From Cloacibacterium sp964530915 (GTDB lineage Bacteria; Bacteroidota; Bacteroidia; Flavobacteriales; Weeksellaceae): 51,357 bases of DNA. Shown here in pieces: positions 31,779 to 41,200 of the stretch. Every line of letters starts with the position of its first letter. Position 1 is the first letter of the stretch. The notes under the pieces are model-generated. The model was not told where the DNA came from. It saw only the letters and a list, made by a program, of their open reading frames with translations, and made no database searches. Location: the NCBI GenBank assembly GCA_964530915.1, contig CAZHCK010000007.1:1-51357 (forward strand), written 5' to 3'. The translations under genes and the position numbers were made by a program.

Positions 31779-32951
31779 TTACTTTTCTTTTCTTCTTCTT
31801 TCTAACTCTTTTTGGATTAATGAAAGTTCACGACCTGTTTGTCCTGCTACAGAAGTGTTTTCCTGCGCTCTTCTGGTAAGATAAGGCACTACATCTTTTA
31901 CTGGACCGTAAGGTAAATACTTGGTTACATTGTATTTTTTCTCCCCAAGGTAATAAGTAATGTTATCACTCATTCCGTATAACTGCCCGAAATGGATATT
32001 TTCGTAGTCATGAGGTAAACCTTTGGCTTGCATTTTGTCCATCGCTAATTCTGTAGATTTTTCGTTATGCGTACCGAAAAACGCTGCTACTCTATCTAAA
32101 TTTTCTAAAACAAAATCTACTGCTGCATTATAATTATTATCCGTCGCTTCTTTTGTTGGCTGAATTGGGTCTGGATAATTCTTTTCGGCAGCGCGTTCTC
32201 TTTCCTTTTCCATGTACGCACCACGAACAAATTTATACCCCAAGAAGTAGTTTTTAGATTTTGCACGCTCTAAATCTTGAGCCATATATTCTAATCTTCC
32301 CGTTCTGTACATTTGGAGTGTATTCCAGATGTAGGCTTTCTCTTTGTTGTATTTCTCCATCATTTCGTTTACTAGATTGTCTACTGCATCTTGCATCCAA
32401 GATTCTTCTGCATCAATCATCAGAATTACCTTATTTTCATACGCCATTTTGCAAACTTCTTCATAACGGTTTCTTACACGTTGCCATTCTTCTTTTTCAG
32501 AACTGGTTAATTCCTTACCCGCTGAAACATCTGCATAAAGGTCTAATCTACCAAAACCTGTTGGTTTAAAAACCACAAAAGGAATCGCAGGATTGCCAAC
32601 TGCAAATTTTATATTTTCTTTGATTTCTTCGCAAGTTGTATCAAAAGCCGCTTCTTCTTCTTTCCCTTCGATGGCATAATCAAAAATACTTCCTACATGA
32701 TGTGTAAACATTTTGTCTACCACTTTCATGCTTTGTTCACGAGTTTCGCCACCACAGAATTGCTCGAATAGTGTAGTTTTTACTAAATCTGTTACCAAAG
32801 GAAAATTGTTTTTAATGGTGAAATTCAAAACGTTAATTCCCACATTGGTTACGCTAGGATATTTAATAGCGGTAAACATCCACTTGGCTTTTTCTAGTTG
32901 CGCTGTTGACTTTTCAGCAAAAGCAATTTTAGTATCGTTGAAAATTGACAT
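31779..32951 (-). CDS. Proline dehydrogenase
   Basis: 390 residues, the monofunctional FAD-dependent type of Bacteroidota. Barrel signatures: FVVFKPTGFGRLDLYADVSA, KVILMIDAEESWMQDAVD, YFLGYKFVRGAYMEKERERA and the final YLPYGPVKDVVPYLTRRAQE, whose arginines bind the proline carboxylate. It oxidises proline to pyrroline-5-carboxylate, passing electrons to the quinone pool. The P5C dehydrogenase partner is not adjacent. A -7 box TAAATTTG lies at 32970-32977. Confidence 0.92.
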   Translation of the reverse strand: MSIFNDTKIAFAEKSTAQLEKAKWMFTAIKYPSVTNVGINVLNFTIKNNFPLVTDLVKTTLFEQFCGGETREQSMKVVDKMFTHHVGSIFDYAIEGKEEEAAFDTTCEEIKENIKFAVGNPAIPFVVFKPTGFGRLDLYADVSAGKELTSSEKEEWQRVRNRYEEVCKMAYENKVILMIDAEESWMQDAVDNLVNEMMEKYNKEKAYIWNTLQMYRTGRLEYMAQDLERAKSKNYFLGYKFVRGAYMEKERERAAEKNYPDPIQPTKEATDNNYNAAVDFVLENLDRVAAFFGTHNEKSTELAMDKMQAKGLPHDYENIHFGQLYGMSDNITYYLGEKKYNVTKYLPYGPVKDVVPYLTRRAQENTSVAGQTGRELSLIQKELERRRKEK

Positions 32952-32969
32952 ATGTAATTATTTGACGCC

Positions 32970-32977
32970 CAAATTTA
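32970..32977 (-). promoter_or_regulatory. Probable -7 box of the proline dehydrogenase gene
   Basis: Minus-strand TAAATTTG fits TAnnTTTG; RNA start near 32963, about 12 bases before the ATG. Confidence 0.6.
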
Positions 32978-33051
32978 ATGATTGTTATGCAATTACTAAA
33001 ATATAAATTTCATGATTTTTATAGGTCTAATAATTAAACATTTGTATAGAA

Positions 33052-33107
33052 TAATTTTGTTATACAAGACAAAAATCACGGCACACCAAAAATTTGGTGT
33101 GCTTTTT
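33052..33107 (+). other. Orphan promoter-like box and terminator upstream of aroB
   Basis: TAATTTTG (33052-33059) fits TAnnTTTG. GCACACCAAA (33081-33090) and TTTGGTGTGC (33093-33102) form a perfect 10-bp hairpin with a T run. No gene lies between them, so a very short RNA of about 40 bases, or an insulator for aroB, is possible. Confidence 0.4.
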
Positions 33108-33112
33108 ATTGT

Positions 33113-33120
33113 TATTTTTG
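33113..33120 (+). promoter_or_regulatory. Probable -7 box of aroB
   Basis: TATTTTTG fits TAnnTTTG; it lies after the hairpin terminator and would start RNA near 33127, about 8 bases before the ATG at 33135. Confidence 0.6.
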
Positions 33121-33134
33121 CAAAAATTTTTAGC

Positions 33135-34178
33135 ATGCTTTCTATTTTAGACTCAGAATTTTCAGCACTTAATACGTTTATACAAGAAAAAAATCCTAGT
33201 CAGATATTCATATTGGTAGACGAAAACACTCATCAACATTGTCTTCCTACACTTTTAGGAAATCTAGATACCGATATTCACTTCGAAATCATAGAAATAG
33301 AATCAGGAGAAGATGCTAAAAATATTTCTACCGTTGTTCAACTTTGGGAGATTTTATCAGAATTCGAAGCAGACAGAAAATCATTACTTCTCAATTTAGG
33401 AGGTGGCGTGATTACAGATTTGGGCGGTTTCGTAGCTTCTACTTACAAGAGAGGGATTTCTTTCATCAATATTCCTACTACTCTTCTAGCGATGTGTGAT
33501 GCTTCTATCGGTGGAAAAACAGGAATAGACCATCAATATCTCAAAAATATTGTAGGAACTTTTGCCGAAGCAGAGCATATTTTGGTTTATCCAGAATTTT
33601 TAAAAACGTTGGACTTCGTAGAGTTAAGAAGTGGTTTTGCAGAAATGCTAAAACATGGCTTAATTGCAGATATTTCACACTGGAATGATCTCATTACCAT
33701 AGAAGAACTTACGCCCGAAAATATTGCTCCGCATATCGAAAACTCTATGATGATTAAAGAAAATGTGGTGGTAAAAGATTACAAAGAAAAAAGTCTTAGA
33801 AAAATTTTAAATTTTGGTCATACTATCGGTCATGCAGTGGAAAGTCTTTGTCTGAAAATGCACCAAGTCATTCCACATGGTGAAGCGGTAGCGCTTGGAA
33901 TGATTATCGAAACGAAAATTTCGGAGCTAGAAAATCTTATTTCGCCAGAAAAAGCACAACTCATTATTGAAAATATTCAAAAATACTATCCATATATTTC
34001 GATTTCTGCATTTAGCAATGAAGAGATTATCGCACTAATGCTCAATGACAAGAAGAATGACCATGGCAAGATTAATTTCTCTATTCTAGAAGGTTTAGGC
34101 AAATGCAACTATGACTACAAAGTAAGTCAAGAGCACATAGAACAAGCTTTAGATTATTACAGAAATATCAATGCATAG
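33135..34178 (+). CDS. aroB: 3-dehydroquinate synthase AroB
   Basis: 347 residues from the ATG at 33135 (MLSILDSEFSALNTF). The frame is open further upstream, but that part spans a terminator and a promoter. Motifs: LLNLGGGVITDLGGFVAST (NAD-binding), INIPTTLLAMCDASIGGKTGID, GFAEMLKHGLI, and the metal ligands in LNFGHTIGHAVES and HGEAVALGM. It makes 3-dehydroquinate from DAHP, the second step of the shikimate pathway. No other aro gene is near. Two terminators follow. Confidence 0.95.
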   Translation: MLSILDSEFSALNTFIQEKNPSQIFILVDENTHQHCLPTLLGNLDTDIHFEIIEIESGEDAKNISTVVQLWEILSEFEADRKSLLLNLGGGVITDLGGFVASTYKRGISFINIPTTLLAMCDASIGGKTGIDHQYLKNIVGTFAEAEHILVYPEFLKTLDFVELRSGFAEMLKHGLIADISHWNDLITIEELTPENIAPHIENSMMIKENVVVKDYKEKSLRKILNFGHTIGHAVESLCLKMHQVIPHGEAVALGMIIETKISELENLISPEKAQLIIENIQKYYPYISISAFSNEEIIALMLNDKKNDHGKINFSILEGLGKCNYDYKVSQEHIEQALDYYRNINA

Positions 34179-34184
34179 CATAAT

Positions 34185-34210
34185 AAAAACCCTTTAACAA
34201 AAGGTTTTTT
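34185..34210 (+). terminator. First terminator after aroB
   Basis: AAAAACCC and GGTTTTTT around TTTAACAAAA, immediately after the stop. Confidence 0.65.
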
Positions 34211-34223
34211 GGCAACATATTTG

Positions 34224-34251
34224 AAAGTTTGGCTTTAGCCAAACTTTTTTT
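34224..34251. terminator. Second terminator after aroB, GGCTTTAGCC palindrome
   Basis: AAAGTTTGGC (34224-34233), loop TTTA, GCCAAACTTT (34238-34247) and a T run. The core GGCTTTAGCC is the reverse complement of the GGCTAAAGCC repeats at 10568 and 10603. Confidence 0.8.
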
Positions 34252-34514
34252 ATGGAATTCTGTAAAAAACAATGAAAATTTTGTAAAATAAAATTTTAAG
34301 AAATACTACAACTTTGCCTTAGAAATCTGAACAACTTTTCAGTTTTAATAAAGCTTATAAGTATGGAGCAAAAATTTTGAAACAATTGTTTAAAATTTTA
34401 TAACAAGAAGCTTTTACAAAAATTGAAACTTTGCAAAGACAAAAACATAAAACTTAAAAATTAAAAATTAGAAATTAGAAATTAGAAATTAATAAGAACA
34501 AAAAATTTAAAATT
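34252..34514. repeat. Gene-free stretch with TTARAAA heptamers
   Basis: AT-rich upstream region of the first barrel gene. Five 7-bp units, two TTAAAAA and three TTAGAAA, lie in tandem at 34453-34487, 28 bases before the start codon. AACTTTG occurs at 34310-34316 and 34429-34435, one mismatch from a -7 box, but no clear promoter can be chosen. Confidence 0.6.
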
Positions 34515-35111
34515 ATGAAAAAATTATTTTTAACCGCTGCAGTAGCAGTAAGCTCAGTGACATTTGCACAGCAATTCGGAGCAAAAGCAGGTATGAACGT
34601 TTCATCTATTTCAGACGAAGGATTTGATGACACTAAATCAAAAGTAGGTTATTATGCAGGTGTATTCATGAACGTTCCAGTATCAGAATCATTCAGCATT
34701 CAACCAGAAGTTTTATATAACAATTTAGGCTCTAAAGTCTCTTCTACAGTATTAGGAACCACTTATTCTTCTACCCTTAACTTAGATTACGTAGCAGTAC
34801 CAGTAATGTTCCAATATAAAGCTACTCCACAGTTTTACCTAGAAGCAGGTCCAGAATTTGGATTTTTAGTTGGTGCTAAACAAAAATTTGATGATGGATC
34901 ATCAACAAGCGTAACAGAATTGAATAAAGATGACTTCAATAGCTTCAACATGGGAGTTGGTCTAGGTTTAGGATTTGACATTTCTCAAAATGTAGGTCTT
35001 AAAGCAAGATATGTAGCTGGTTTTAGTGATATCACTAAAGAATCAGGACCTTCAACTGACGCGAAAAACAAAAACAATGCTTTTCAAGTTGGTTTAAATA
35101 TAAAGTTCTAA
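34515..35111 (+). CDS. Porin-like outer-membrane beta-barrel protein, first copy
   Basis: 198 residues with a signal peptide (about 1-18, ending VTFAQ). The mature part starts QFGAKAGMNVSSIS and shows repeating beta strands (YYAGVFMNVPVSESFSIQPE, YVAVPVMFQYKATPQFYLEA, GLGLGFDISQNVGLKARYVA), ending QVGLNIKF with the terminal Phe of outer-membrane barrels. It belongs to the outer membrane protein beta-barrel family of Bacteroidota. It is clearly similar to the next gene, an apparent tandem duplication. A terminator separates them, so each may be expressed alone. Confidence 0.87.
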   Translation: MKKLFLTAAVAVSSVTFAQQFGAKAGMNVSSISDEGFDDTKSKVGYYAGVFMNVPVSESFSIQPEVLYNNLGSKVSSTVLGTTYSSTLNLDYVAVPVMFQYKATPQFYLEAGPEFGFLVGAKQKFDDGSSTSVTELNKDDFNSFNMGVGLGLGFDISQNVGLKARYVAGFSDITKESGPSTDAKNKNNAFQVGLNIKF

Positions 35112-35136
35112 TGAAAGAACACTTGATGAAAAAAAT

Positions 35137-35166
35137 AAAAGCCGAAGAAAATTCTTCGGCTTTTTT
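35137..35166. terminator. Terminator between the two barrel genes
   Basis: AAAAGCCGAAGAA (35137-35149) and TTCTTCGGCTTTT (35152-35164), then T residues. Confidence 0.85.
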
Positions 35167-35268
35167 AGTATTGTAAATCAGCAACTTGATAATTCTGTTA
35201 CATTTTTGGCATGCTCTTTGGAAATATGAAAACATTAAACAAATATTTAATTAAGAAAAATAAAGATT

Positions 35269-35883
35269 ATGAAAAAAATATTTTTGGGATTAACCGTTTT
35301 AGCAAGTTCACTTTCTTTTGCTCAACAATTTGGAGTAAAAGCAGGTCTTAACTTATCCAACATTTCTAATACCTCTACCGCAGTAGACACGAAAATGAAA
35401 ACTGGATTTTATGCAGGTGTAACAGCTACTTTCCCCATTACAGAATCTTACAGCATTAAACCAGAATTGGTATATAACCAAATGGGAGCAAAAACCGATT
35501 TATATGATTTTGGAGGAATTATTGGTCAAGTTTCTACCACAACAAAATTGGATTATTTATCATTACCGATTATGTTACAGTATAATTTGCCAAGTAATTT
35601 ATATTTAGAAGTTGGACCAGAGTTTAGCTACATGCTTTCTTCAAATCAAACTTTAAACACCGTCTTTCTTTCACCTTCTACAGATATTAACATGGATTAC
35701 TTAAACCGATTTAATGTAGGAGCTGGAGTGGGTGCTGGACTTAAAATCAATGAAAATTTAGGCATCAACGCTCGTTACACTTTCGGTTTAACAGGAATTG
35801 GAAAAGATGGAAACGTTACAGATTATGTTTTAAGCAATTCTAAAAATAACAACTTACAAGTAGGTCTTGATTTCAACTTTTAG
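35269..35883 (+). CDS. Porin-like outer-membrane beta-barrel protein, second copy
   Basis: 204 residues with a signal peptide (about 1-18, ending LSFAQ). It follows its neighbour strand by strand: QFGVKAGLNLSNIS, GFYAGVTATFPITESYSIKPE, LDYLSLPIMLQYNLPSNLYLE, GLKINENLGINARYTFGL, ending QVGLDFNF. The two copies have clearly diverged, chiefly in the loops, so the duplication is not recent. Function beyond an outer-membrane barrel cannot be named. Confidence 0.87.
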   Translation: MKKIFLGLTVLASSLSFAQQFGVKAGLNLSNISNTSTAVDTKMKTGFYAGVTATFPITESYSIKPELVYNQMGAKTDLYDFGGIIGQVSTTTKLDYLSLPIMLQYNLPSNLYLEVGPEFSYMLSSNQTLNTVFLSPSTDINMDYLNRFNVGAGVGAGLKINENLGINARYTFGLTGIGKDGNVTDYVLSNSKNNNLQVGLDFNF

Positions 35884-35920
35884 AACACTAACACTTTCAT
35901 ACATACAACCTATCATTAAC

Positions 35921-35948
35921 AAAAAACTCGAGAAATTCTCGAGTTTTT
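35921..35948. terminator. Bidirectional terminator between the barrel gene and purF
   Basis: AAAAAACTCGAG (35921-35932), loop AAATT, CTCGAGTTTTTT (35938-35949). Confidence 0.9.
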
Positions 35949-35969
35949 TTATTATTTAAATGCTTAAGG

Positions 35970-37454
35970 TCAGTCAAATAAATGCGTCTCTTTTGGTTTA
36001 TTTACCGGATATTTTTCTGTAAAACAACCGAAACAATGGTCAGAAGAACCTAAAATTACTTTCAAATTATCAATGCTCAAAAATTCTAAACTGTCTACTC
36101 CTAAATAATCTTTTAATTCTTCCACAGACATATTCGCTGCAATTAAATCATCTTTTTTCGGAGTATCAATTCCTAAGAAACATGGTGCAATAATCGGCGG
36201 AGAAACACTTCTGAAATGAATTTCTTTCGCTCCACTGTCTCTTAAAATTTTCACCAATCGTTTAGAAGTTGTTCCTCTTACAATAGAGTCATCAATAATT
36301 ACTACTGACTTTCCTTTAATTTCAGCAACAATAGGATTCAGTTTCAAGTTCACTACTCTTTCTCTCATTTCCTGAGACGGAACAATGAAACTTCTTGCGA
36401 TGTATCTATTTTTAATTAAAACGGGTCTAAATGGTATCCCAGAAGCTTTAGAATAGCCAATTGCAGCTGGAACTCCAGAATCTGGAACCCCAATTACCAC
36501 ATCTGCTTTTACAGGAGCCTGTTCCCAAATTTTTTCGCCAGACTTTTCTCGGATTTCATGTACATTAATTCCTTCTAAAGTGGTATCAGGTCTTGCAAAA
36601 TAAATATATTCAAAAGCACAGATTCTTCTTTCGCAATTTTCTTTAACCAAGAAACTCTGTAAACCTTCGTGATGCTCAGAAGTATAAACGATTTCACCAG
36701 GAAGAATATCTCTTACATATTGCGCTCCTACAGCATCTAGTGCACAAGTTTCAGAAGCACAAGCGAAAGTTTTTTCATCTATCGCTCCTAAAACCAAAGG
36801 ACGAATTCCGTGAAAATCTCTGAACGCAAAAAATTTATTTCTGGTCATTCCTACAACGGAATAAGCGCCTTCTATTTTTTCCATGGTTGCTTTTATCGCA
36901 CCACGCAATCCTAAATCTAGGTTTTTCTGAATCAGTCTCAATATCACCTCAGAGTCAGATGTTGCTTTAAAAACTACACCTTCAGCTTCTAACTCCGCTT
37001 TGAGTTCTTGCGCATTGGTTAAATTACCATTGTGAGCAATAGACAAAATAATTTGGTCGTACTCATTTTTCGCAAAAAATGGCTGAAAATTGTAGGTTTT
37101 TTTATCTCCAGCGGTGGTATAACGCGTGTGTCCTATCACTGCATTTCCCAATAATGCTTCAGGATTTGGAATGGTTTTAAAAACATCCAGCACCAAACCT
37201 TCATCTTTTACTGTAATAATTTTACCTTGAGAAGAAACAGAAATACCGCATGCTTCCTGTCCGCGATGCTGCAAAGCAAACAATCCGAATTGCGAAAGCG
37301 AGAACATATCCACTTCATTATCAGAATACAAGCCAAAAATACCGCATTCTTCTTTTGGAGCATCTAAGAATTCTTCTTCTTGAGTCCTTAAAAGATTTCT
37401 GCCATAAAACTCTTGGCTAAATTGTTCTTGATATGTTAATTTTATATCTTTCAT
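35970..37454 (-). CDS. purF: Amidophosphoribosyltransferase PurF
   Basis: 494 residues from the ATG at 37454 (MKDIKLTYQEQF); a TTG four codons upstream is less likely. A short propeptide precedes the N-terminal nucleophile Cys37 in EECGIFGLY, which would be exposed on maturation. HTRYTT and HNGNLTN follow in the glutaminase domain. The PRPP motif VVIIDDSIVRGTTSKR and GVPDSGVPAAIGYS lie in the transferase domain, and Cys residues near the end (CFGCF) suit the iron-sulfur type. First committed step of purine synthesis. Last gene of the purB-purL-purC-purF run, 34 bases after purC. Confidence 0.97.
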   Translation of the reverse strand: MKDIKLTYQEQFSQEFYGRNLLRTQEEEFLDAPKEECGIFGLYSDNEVDMFSLSQFGLFALQHRGQEACGISVSSQGKIITVKDEGLVLDVFKTIPNPEALLGNAVIGHTRYTTAGDKKTYNFQPFFAKNEYDQIILSIAHNGNLTNAQELKAELEAEGVVFKATSDSEVILRLIQKNLDLGLRGAIKATMEKIEGAYSVVGMTRNKFFAFRDFHGIRPLVLGAIDEKTFACASETCALDAVGAQYVRDILPGEIVYTSEHHEGLQSFLVKENCERRICAFEYIYFARPDTTLEGINVHEIREKSGEKIWEQAPVKADVVIGVPDSGVPAAIGYSKASGIPFRPVLIKNRYIARSFIVPSQEMRERVVNLKLNPIVAEIKGKSVVIIDDSIVRGTTSKRLVKILRDSGAKEIHFRSVSPPIIAPCFLGIDTPKKDDLIAANMSVEELKDYLGVDSLEFLSIDNLKVILGSSDHCFGCFTEKYPVNKPKETHLFD

Positions 37455-37488
37455 TTTATTTATCAATAGGTGAAAATCTTTCAGAAAA

Positions 37489-38208
37489 TTACTTTCCTAG
37501 AGCTTTTTTCAATCTTTCATAGATTTCTACGTACGCTTCGGTTACTTCTCCCAAATCACGTCTAAATCTATCTTTATCCAATTTTTTCATGGTATCTTTA
37601 TCCCAAAGTCTGCAAGTATCAGGAGAAATCTCGTCTGCGAGAATAATTTTACCATCAGATGTTTTTCCTAATTCGATTTTGAAATCTACCAAAATAATGT
37701 TCATCTTATCGAACAATTCTTTCAGTAACTCATTGATTTTATTGGTTAAAGCATACATTTCGTCCAACTCTTCTTTGGTAGCAGCTCCTAGGAAAATGGC
37801 GTGATAATCATTAATCAAAGGATCTCCTAACTCATCTTTTTTGTAGCAAATATCAAAAATAGTTACTGGAGATTTAATTCCTTCTTCTACACCTAATCTT
37901 TGAGCCATACTTCCTGCTGCATAGTTTCTCACCACCATTTCTAGAGGAATAATGCTCACTTTTCTTACCAATTGTTCTCTTTCATTCAATTGTTTAATGA
38001 AATGAGTTGGGATTCCTTTTTCTTGTAAATATTCAAAAATAAGTGTAGTAATAGCGTTGTTCATTTCGCCTTTCAAATCGAAACTTCCACGTTTTTGTGC
38101 ATTAAATGCTGTGGCATCGTCTTTGAATTTCACGATTACTTCTTCTGGATTTTCTGTTGCGAAAACTTGTTTTGCTTTTCCTTCGTAAAGCATTTCACCT
38201 TTATTCAT
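37489..38208 (-). CDS. purC: Phosphoribosylaminoimidazole-succinocarboxamide synthase PurC
   Basis: 239 residues, normal for the bacterial single-domain enzyme. Signatures: MLYEGKAKQVFATENPEEV, FKDDATAFNAQKRGSFDLKG, PLEMVVRNYAAGSMAQRLG, LVDFKIELGK and ILADEISPDTCRLWD. It joins aspartate to CAIR with ATP to give SAICAR. It lies between purL (21 bases) and purF (34 bases) on the same strand and is probably co-transcribed. Confidence 0.97.
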   Translation of the reverse strand: MNKGEMLYEGKAKQVFATENPEEVIVKFKDDATAFNAQKRGSFDLKGEMNNAITTLIFEYLQEKGIPTHFIKQLNEREQLVRKVSIIPLEMVVRNYAAGSMAQRLGVEEGIKSPVTIFDICYKKDELGDPLINDYHAIFLGAATKEELDEMYALTNKINELLKELFDKMNIILVDFKIELGKTSDGKIILADEISPDTCRLWDKDTMKKLDKDRFRRDLGEVTEAYVEIYERLKKALGK

Positions 38209-38229
38209 ATCTAACTTTTTATTTAGGAT

Positions 38230-41200
38230 TTATTTAAAATATTCAACTCCGTTTTTGAAAATATTATGATAATTTGCTGTAGGAATGTTTTTGAACAAAC
38301 CATCTGCGAAACGTTCTGGATGCCCCATTCTTCCGAAAATTTTACCACTTTCACTTGTAATTCCTTCAATTCCGAACAGTGATTGATTAGGATTAAATGG
38401 CATTCCGTGCGCTATATTTCCATCAGTATCGATGTATTGCGTAGCAATCTGACCTTTTTTGTACAAATCTAAGAGTACTTCTTCCGAAGCCATAAATCTG
38501 CCTTCACCGTGAGAAATCGGGATGGTATAAACCTCGCCTTTCATTCCCTTTAACCAAGGTGAATCATCATTGATGACTTTTACATCTACCATCTGAGAAA
38601 TATGTCTTCCAATAGCGTTGTGCGCTAAAGTTGGCGATGTTTCATCTAAATCTCTGATTTCGCCATAAGGAAGCAAACCAGATTTTACCAAAGCTTGAAA
38701 ACCGTTGCAAATTCCCAAAATCATTCCGTCTCTGGAAAGCAATTCGTGAACCGCATTTTTCAACTTTTCGTTCTTCAAAACATTCACAATAAACTTGGCA
38801 GAACCGTCTGGTTCATCACCTGCTGAAAAGCCTCCTGAGAATACTAAAATTTGCGACTGTTTAATTTTTTCTACCCAAGCTTCTATACTTTCATCGAGCA
38901 ATTGATGAGTTAAATTTTTCAGTGGTAAACTATCTACTAATGCACCTTCTTTTCTGAAAGCATTTTGCGTTTCGTACTCACAATTGGTTCCTGGGAAAAT
39001 AGGAGCAAAAACTCTCGGCGTTGCTATTTTATGAGAAATAATGTTGATTGATTTTTTCTCTGTTCCGTTCAAGTTTTCATCAAAATTAATTTGAATTCTT
39101 TCCTTTTCTTTAGTTGGAAATAAATTTTCAAATGTTCCAGAATTAACTTCAAGTAATTTATTGATTTCAAAATACAAATTATTGATTTTGATTATATTTG
39201 AATTTTTAACCTCACCTATTAATTGAAGTAAATTACTGTCTAGTTTTTCTGTAGATTCTATTACTAATCCACCAATATTTTTTTCGAGTAAGAATTTTTC
39301 ATCGATAGAAATTTCTGCACCTAGAAGATTTCCAAAACTCATTTTAGTAACCGCTACTGCAATTCCACCATCTTTAATGGTTTTCACAGAAACAATTTTT
39401 TTATCTTGAATTCCTTGATGAATATAATCAAAAACTTCGATTAAATTTTGATAATTTGGCAATCCATTTTCTTGAGTTTTGTGATGGAAATGATAGATGA
39501 AATTTCCAGCTTTTTTGAATTCAGGAGAAATCGTGTTTAATTTTTTACCATCAGCACAAGCGAATGAAATTAAGGTTGGCGGAACGTTGATATCTTGATA
39601 CGTTCCACTCATAGAATCCTTACCTCCAATCGCTGCTAAACCAAGGTTCATTTGGGCATCATAAGCTCCTAAAAGCGATGCTAAAGGCTTGCCCCATTTT
39701 TCAGGTTGGCTTCCTAATTTTTCAAAATATTCCTGAAAACTCAGTCTGACATTTCTAAAATTACCTCCCATTGCTACAATTTTAGCGACAGATTCTACCA
39801 CCGCTAAACTTGCCCCAACCATAGAATTTTGTTTGGAAATTTCAGCATCAAAACCCCAACTTGCATAAGAAACCGTTTCTATATTTTCAGCATTGAGAAT
39901 CGGTAACGTTTGCACACAACCTTCGGTTTCAGTAGTTTGATATTTCCCACCGAAAGGAAGCGTCACTGTTGTCGCACCAACTGTAGAATCAAACATTTCA
40001 ACCAATCCTTTTTGAGAAGCTGTATTTTTTTCTGCTAAAATTTTGTAAAAATTATCTTCATTGAACTCAATAAAATTTGAGTTAATTTCCTGTAAATGAG
40101 AAATTTTTGCATCTTGTTTCTTTGCACAACCGCTTGTATCTAGAAAAGCTCTGCTGAGATCCACAATTTTTTGTCCGTTCCAGAACATTTGCATTCTTCC
40201 AGAATCGGTAACTTTTGCAATTTCAACGGCTTTTATATTTTCTGCTTCACAGAATTTGATAAATTTTTCTTTTTCGTGAGCTTCAATCACTACCGCCATT
40301 CTTTCTTGAGATTCCGAAATAGCGAGTTCGGTTCCATTTAAACCTTCATATTTCAAAGGTAAAATATCAAGGTTAATTTCCAGTGAATCAGCAATTTCGC
40401 CAATCGCAACGGAAACTCCACCCGCTCCAAAATCATTTGATTTTTTAATCAACTTGGTTACTTCTGGATTCCTGAACAATCTTTGAATTTTACGTTCTTC
40501 CACCGCATTTCCTTTCTGCACTTCAGAACTCATCGTATGAATAGATGTTTCGTCTTGCTCTTTAGAACTTCCCGTTGCACCGCCAACTCCATCTCTTCCT
40601 GTTGCACCACCTAGAACAATTACCACATCACCAACTGCTGGTTTTTCTCTTCGAACCCAAGATTTTGGAACTGCTCCTGCTACAAAACCAACTTCCATTC
40701 GTTTTGCTTTGTAACCTTCGTCATAAATTTCAGAAACGTGCGTCGTAGCCAAACCAATTTGGTTTCCATAAGAAGAGTAACCATTTGCTGCTTGTTTAGA
40801 AATGGTTCTTTGTGGTAATTTACCCGGCAAAGTTTCAGAAATAGGCTCTAAAACATCTGCAGCACCCGTTAAACGCATTGCTTGGAAAACAAAAGCTCTA
40901 CCAGATAATGGATCTCTAATTGCACCACCCAAACAAGTAGAAGCGCCACCAAAAGGTTCAATTTCTGTAGGGTGATTGTGCGTCTCGTTTTTGAACAACA
41001 AATACCACGGTTCTTTTTTACCGTCAAATTCGGCTTCAATTTCTATCGTACAAGCGTTGATTTCATCTGAAACGACTAGATTTTCTAATTTTCCTGTTTT
41101 ATGGAAATATCTAGCGCAAACCGTAGCTAAATCCATCAAAGATATCGGTTTTGCTTCTCTGCCCAAGAATTTTCTTTTTTCTAAATAATCATTAAAAATA

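Noticed and set aside
33012..33134. Forty-one extra codons before aroB
   Set aside because: They cross a perfect hairpin terminator and the aroB promoter, and the family N-terminus begins at the ATG at 33135.
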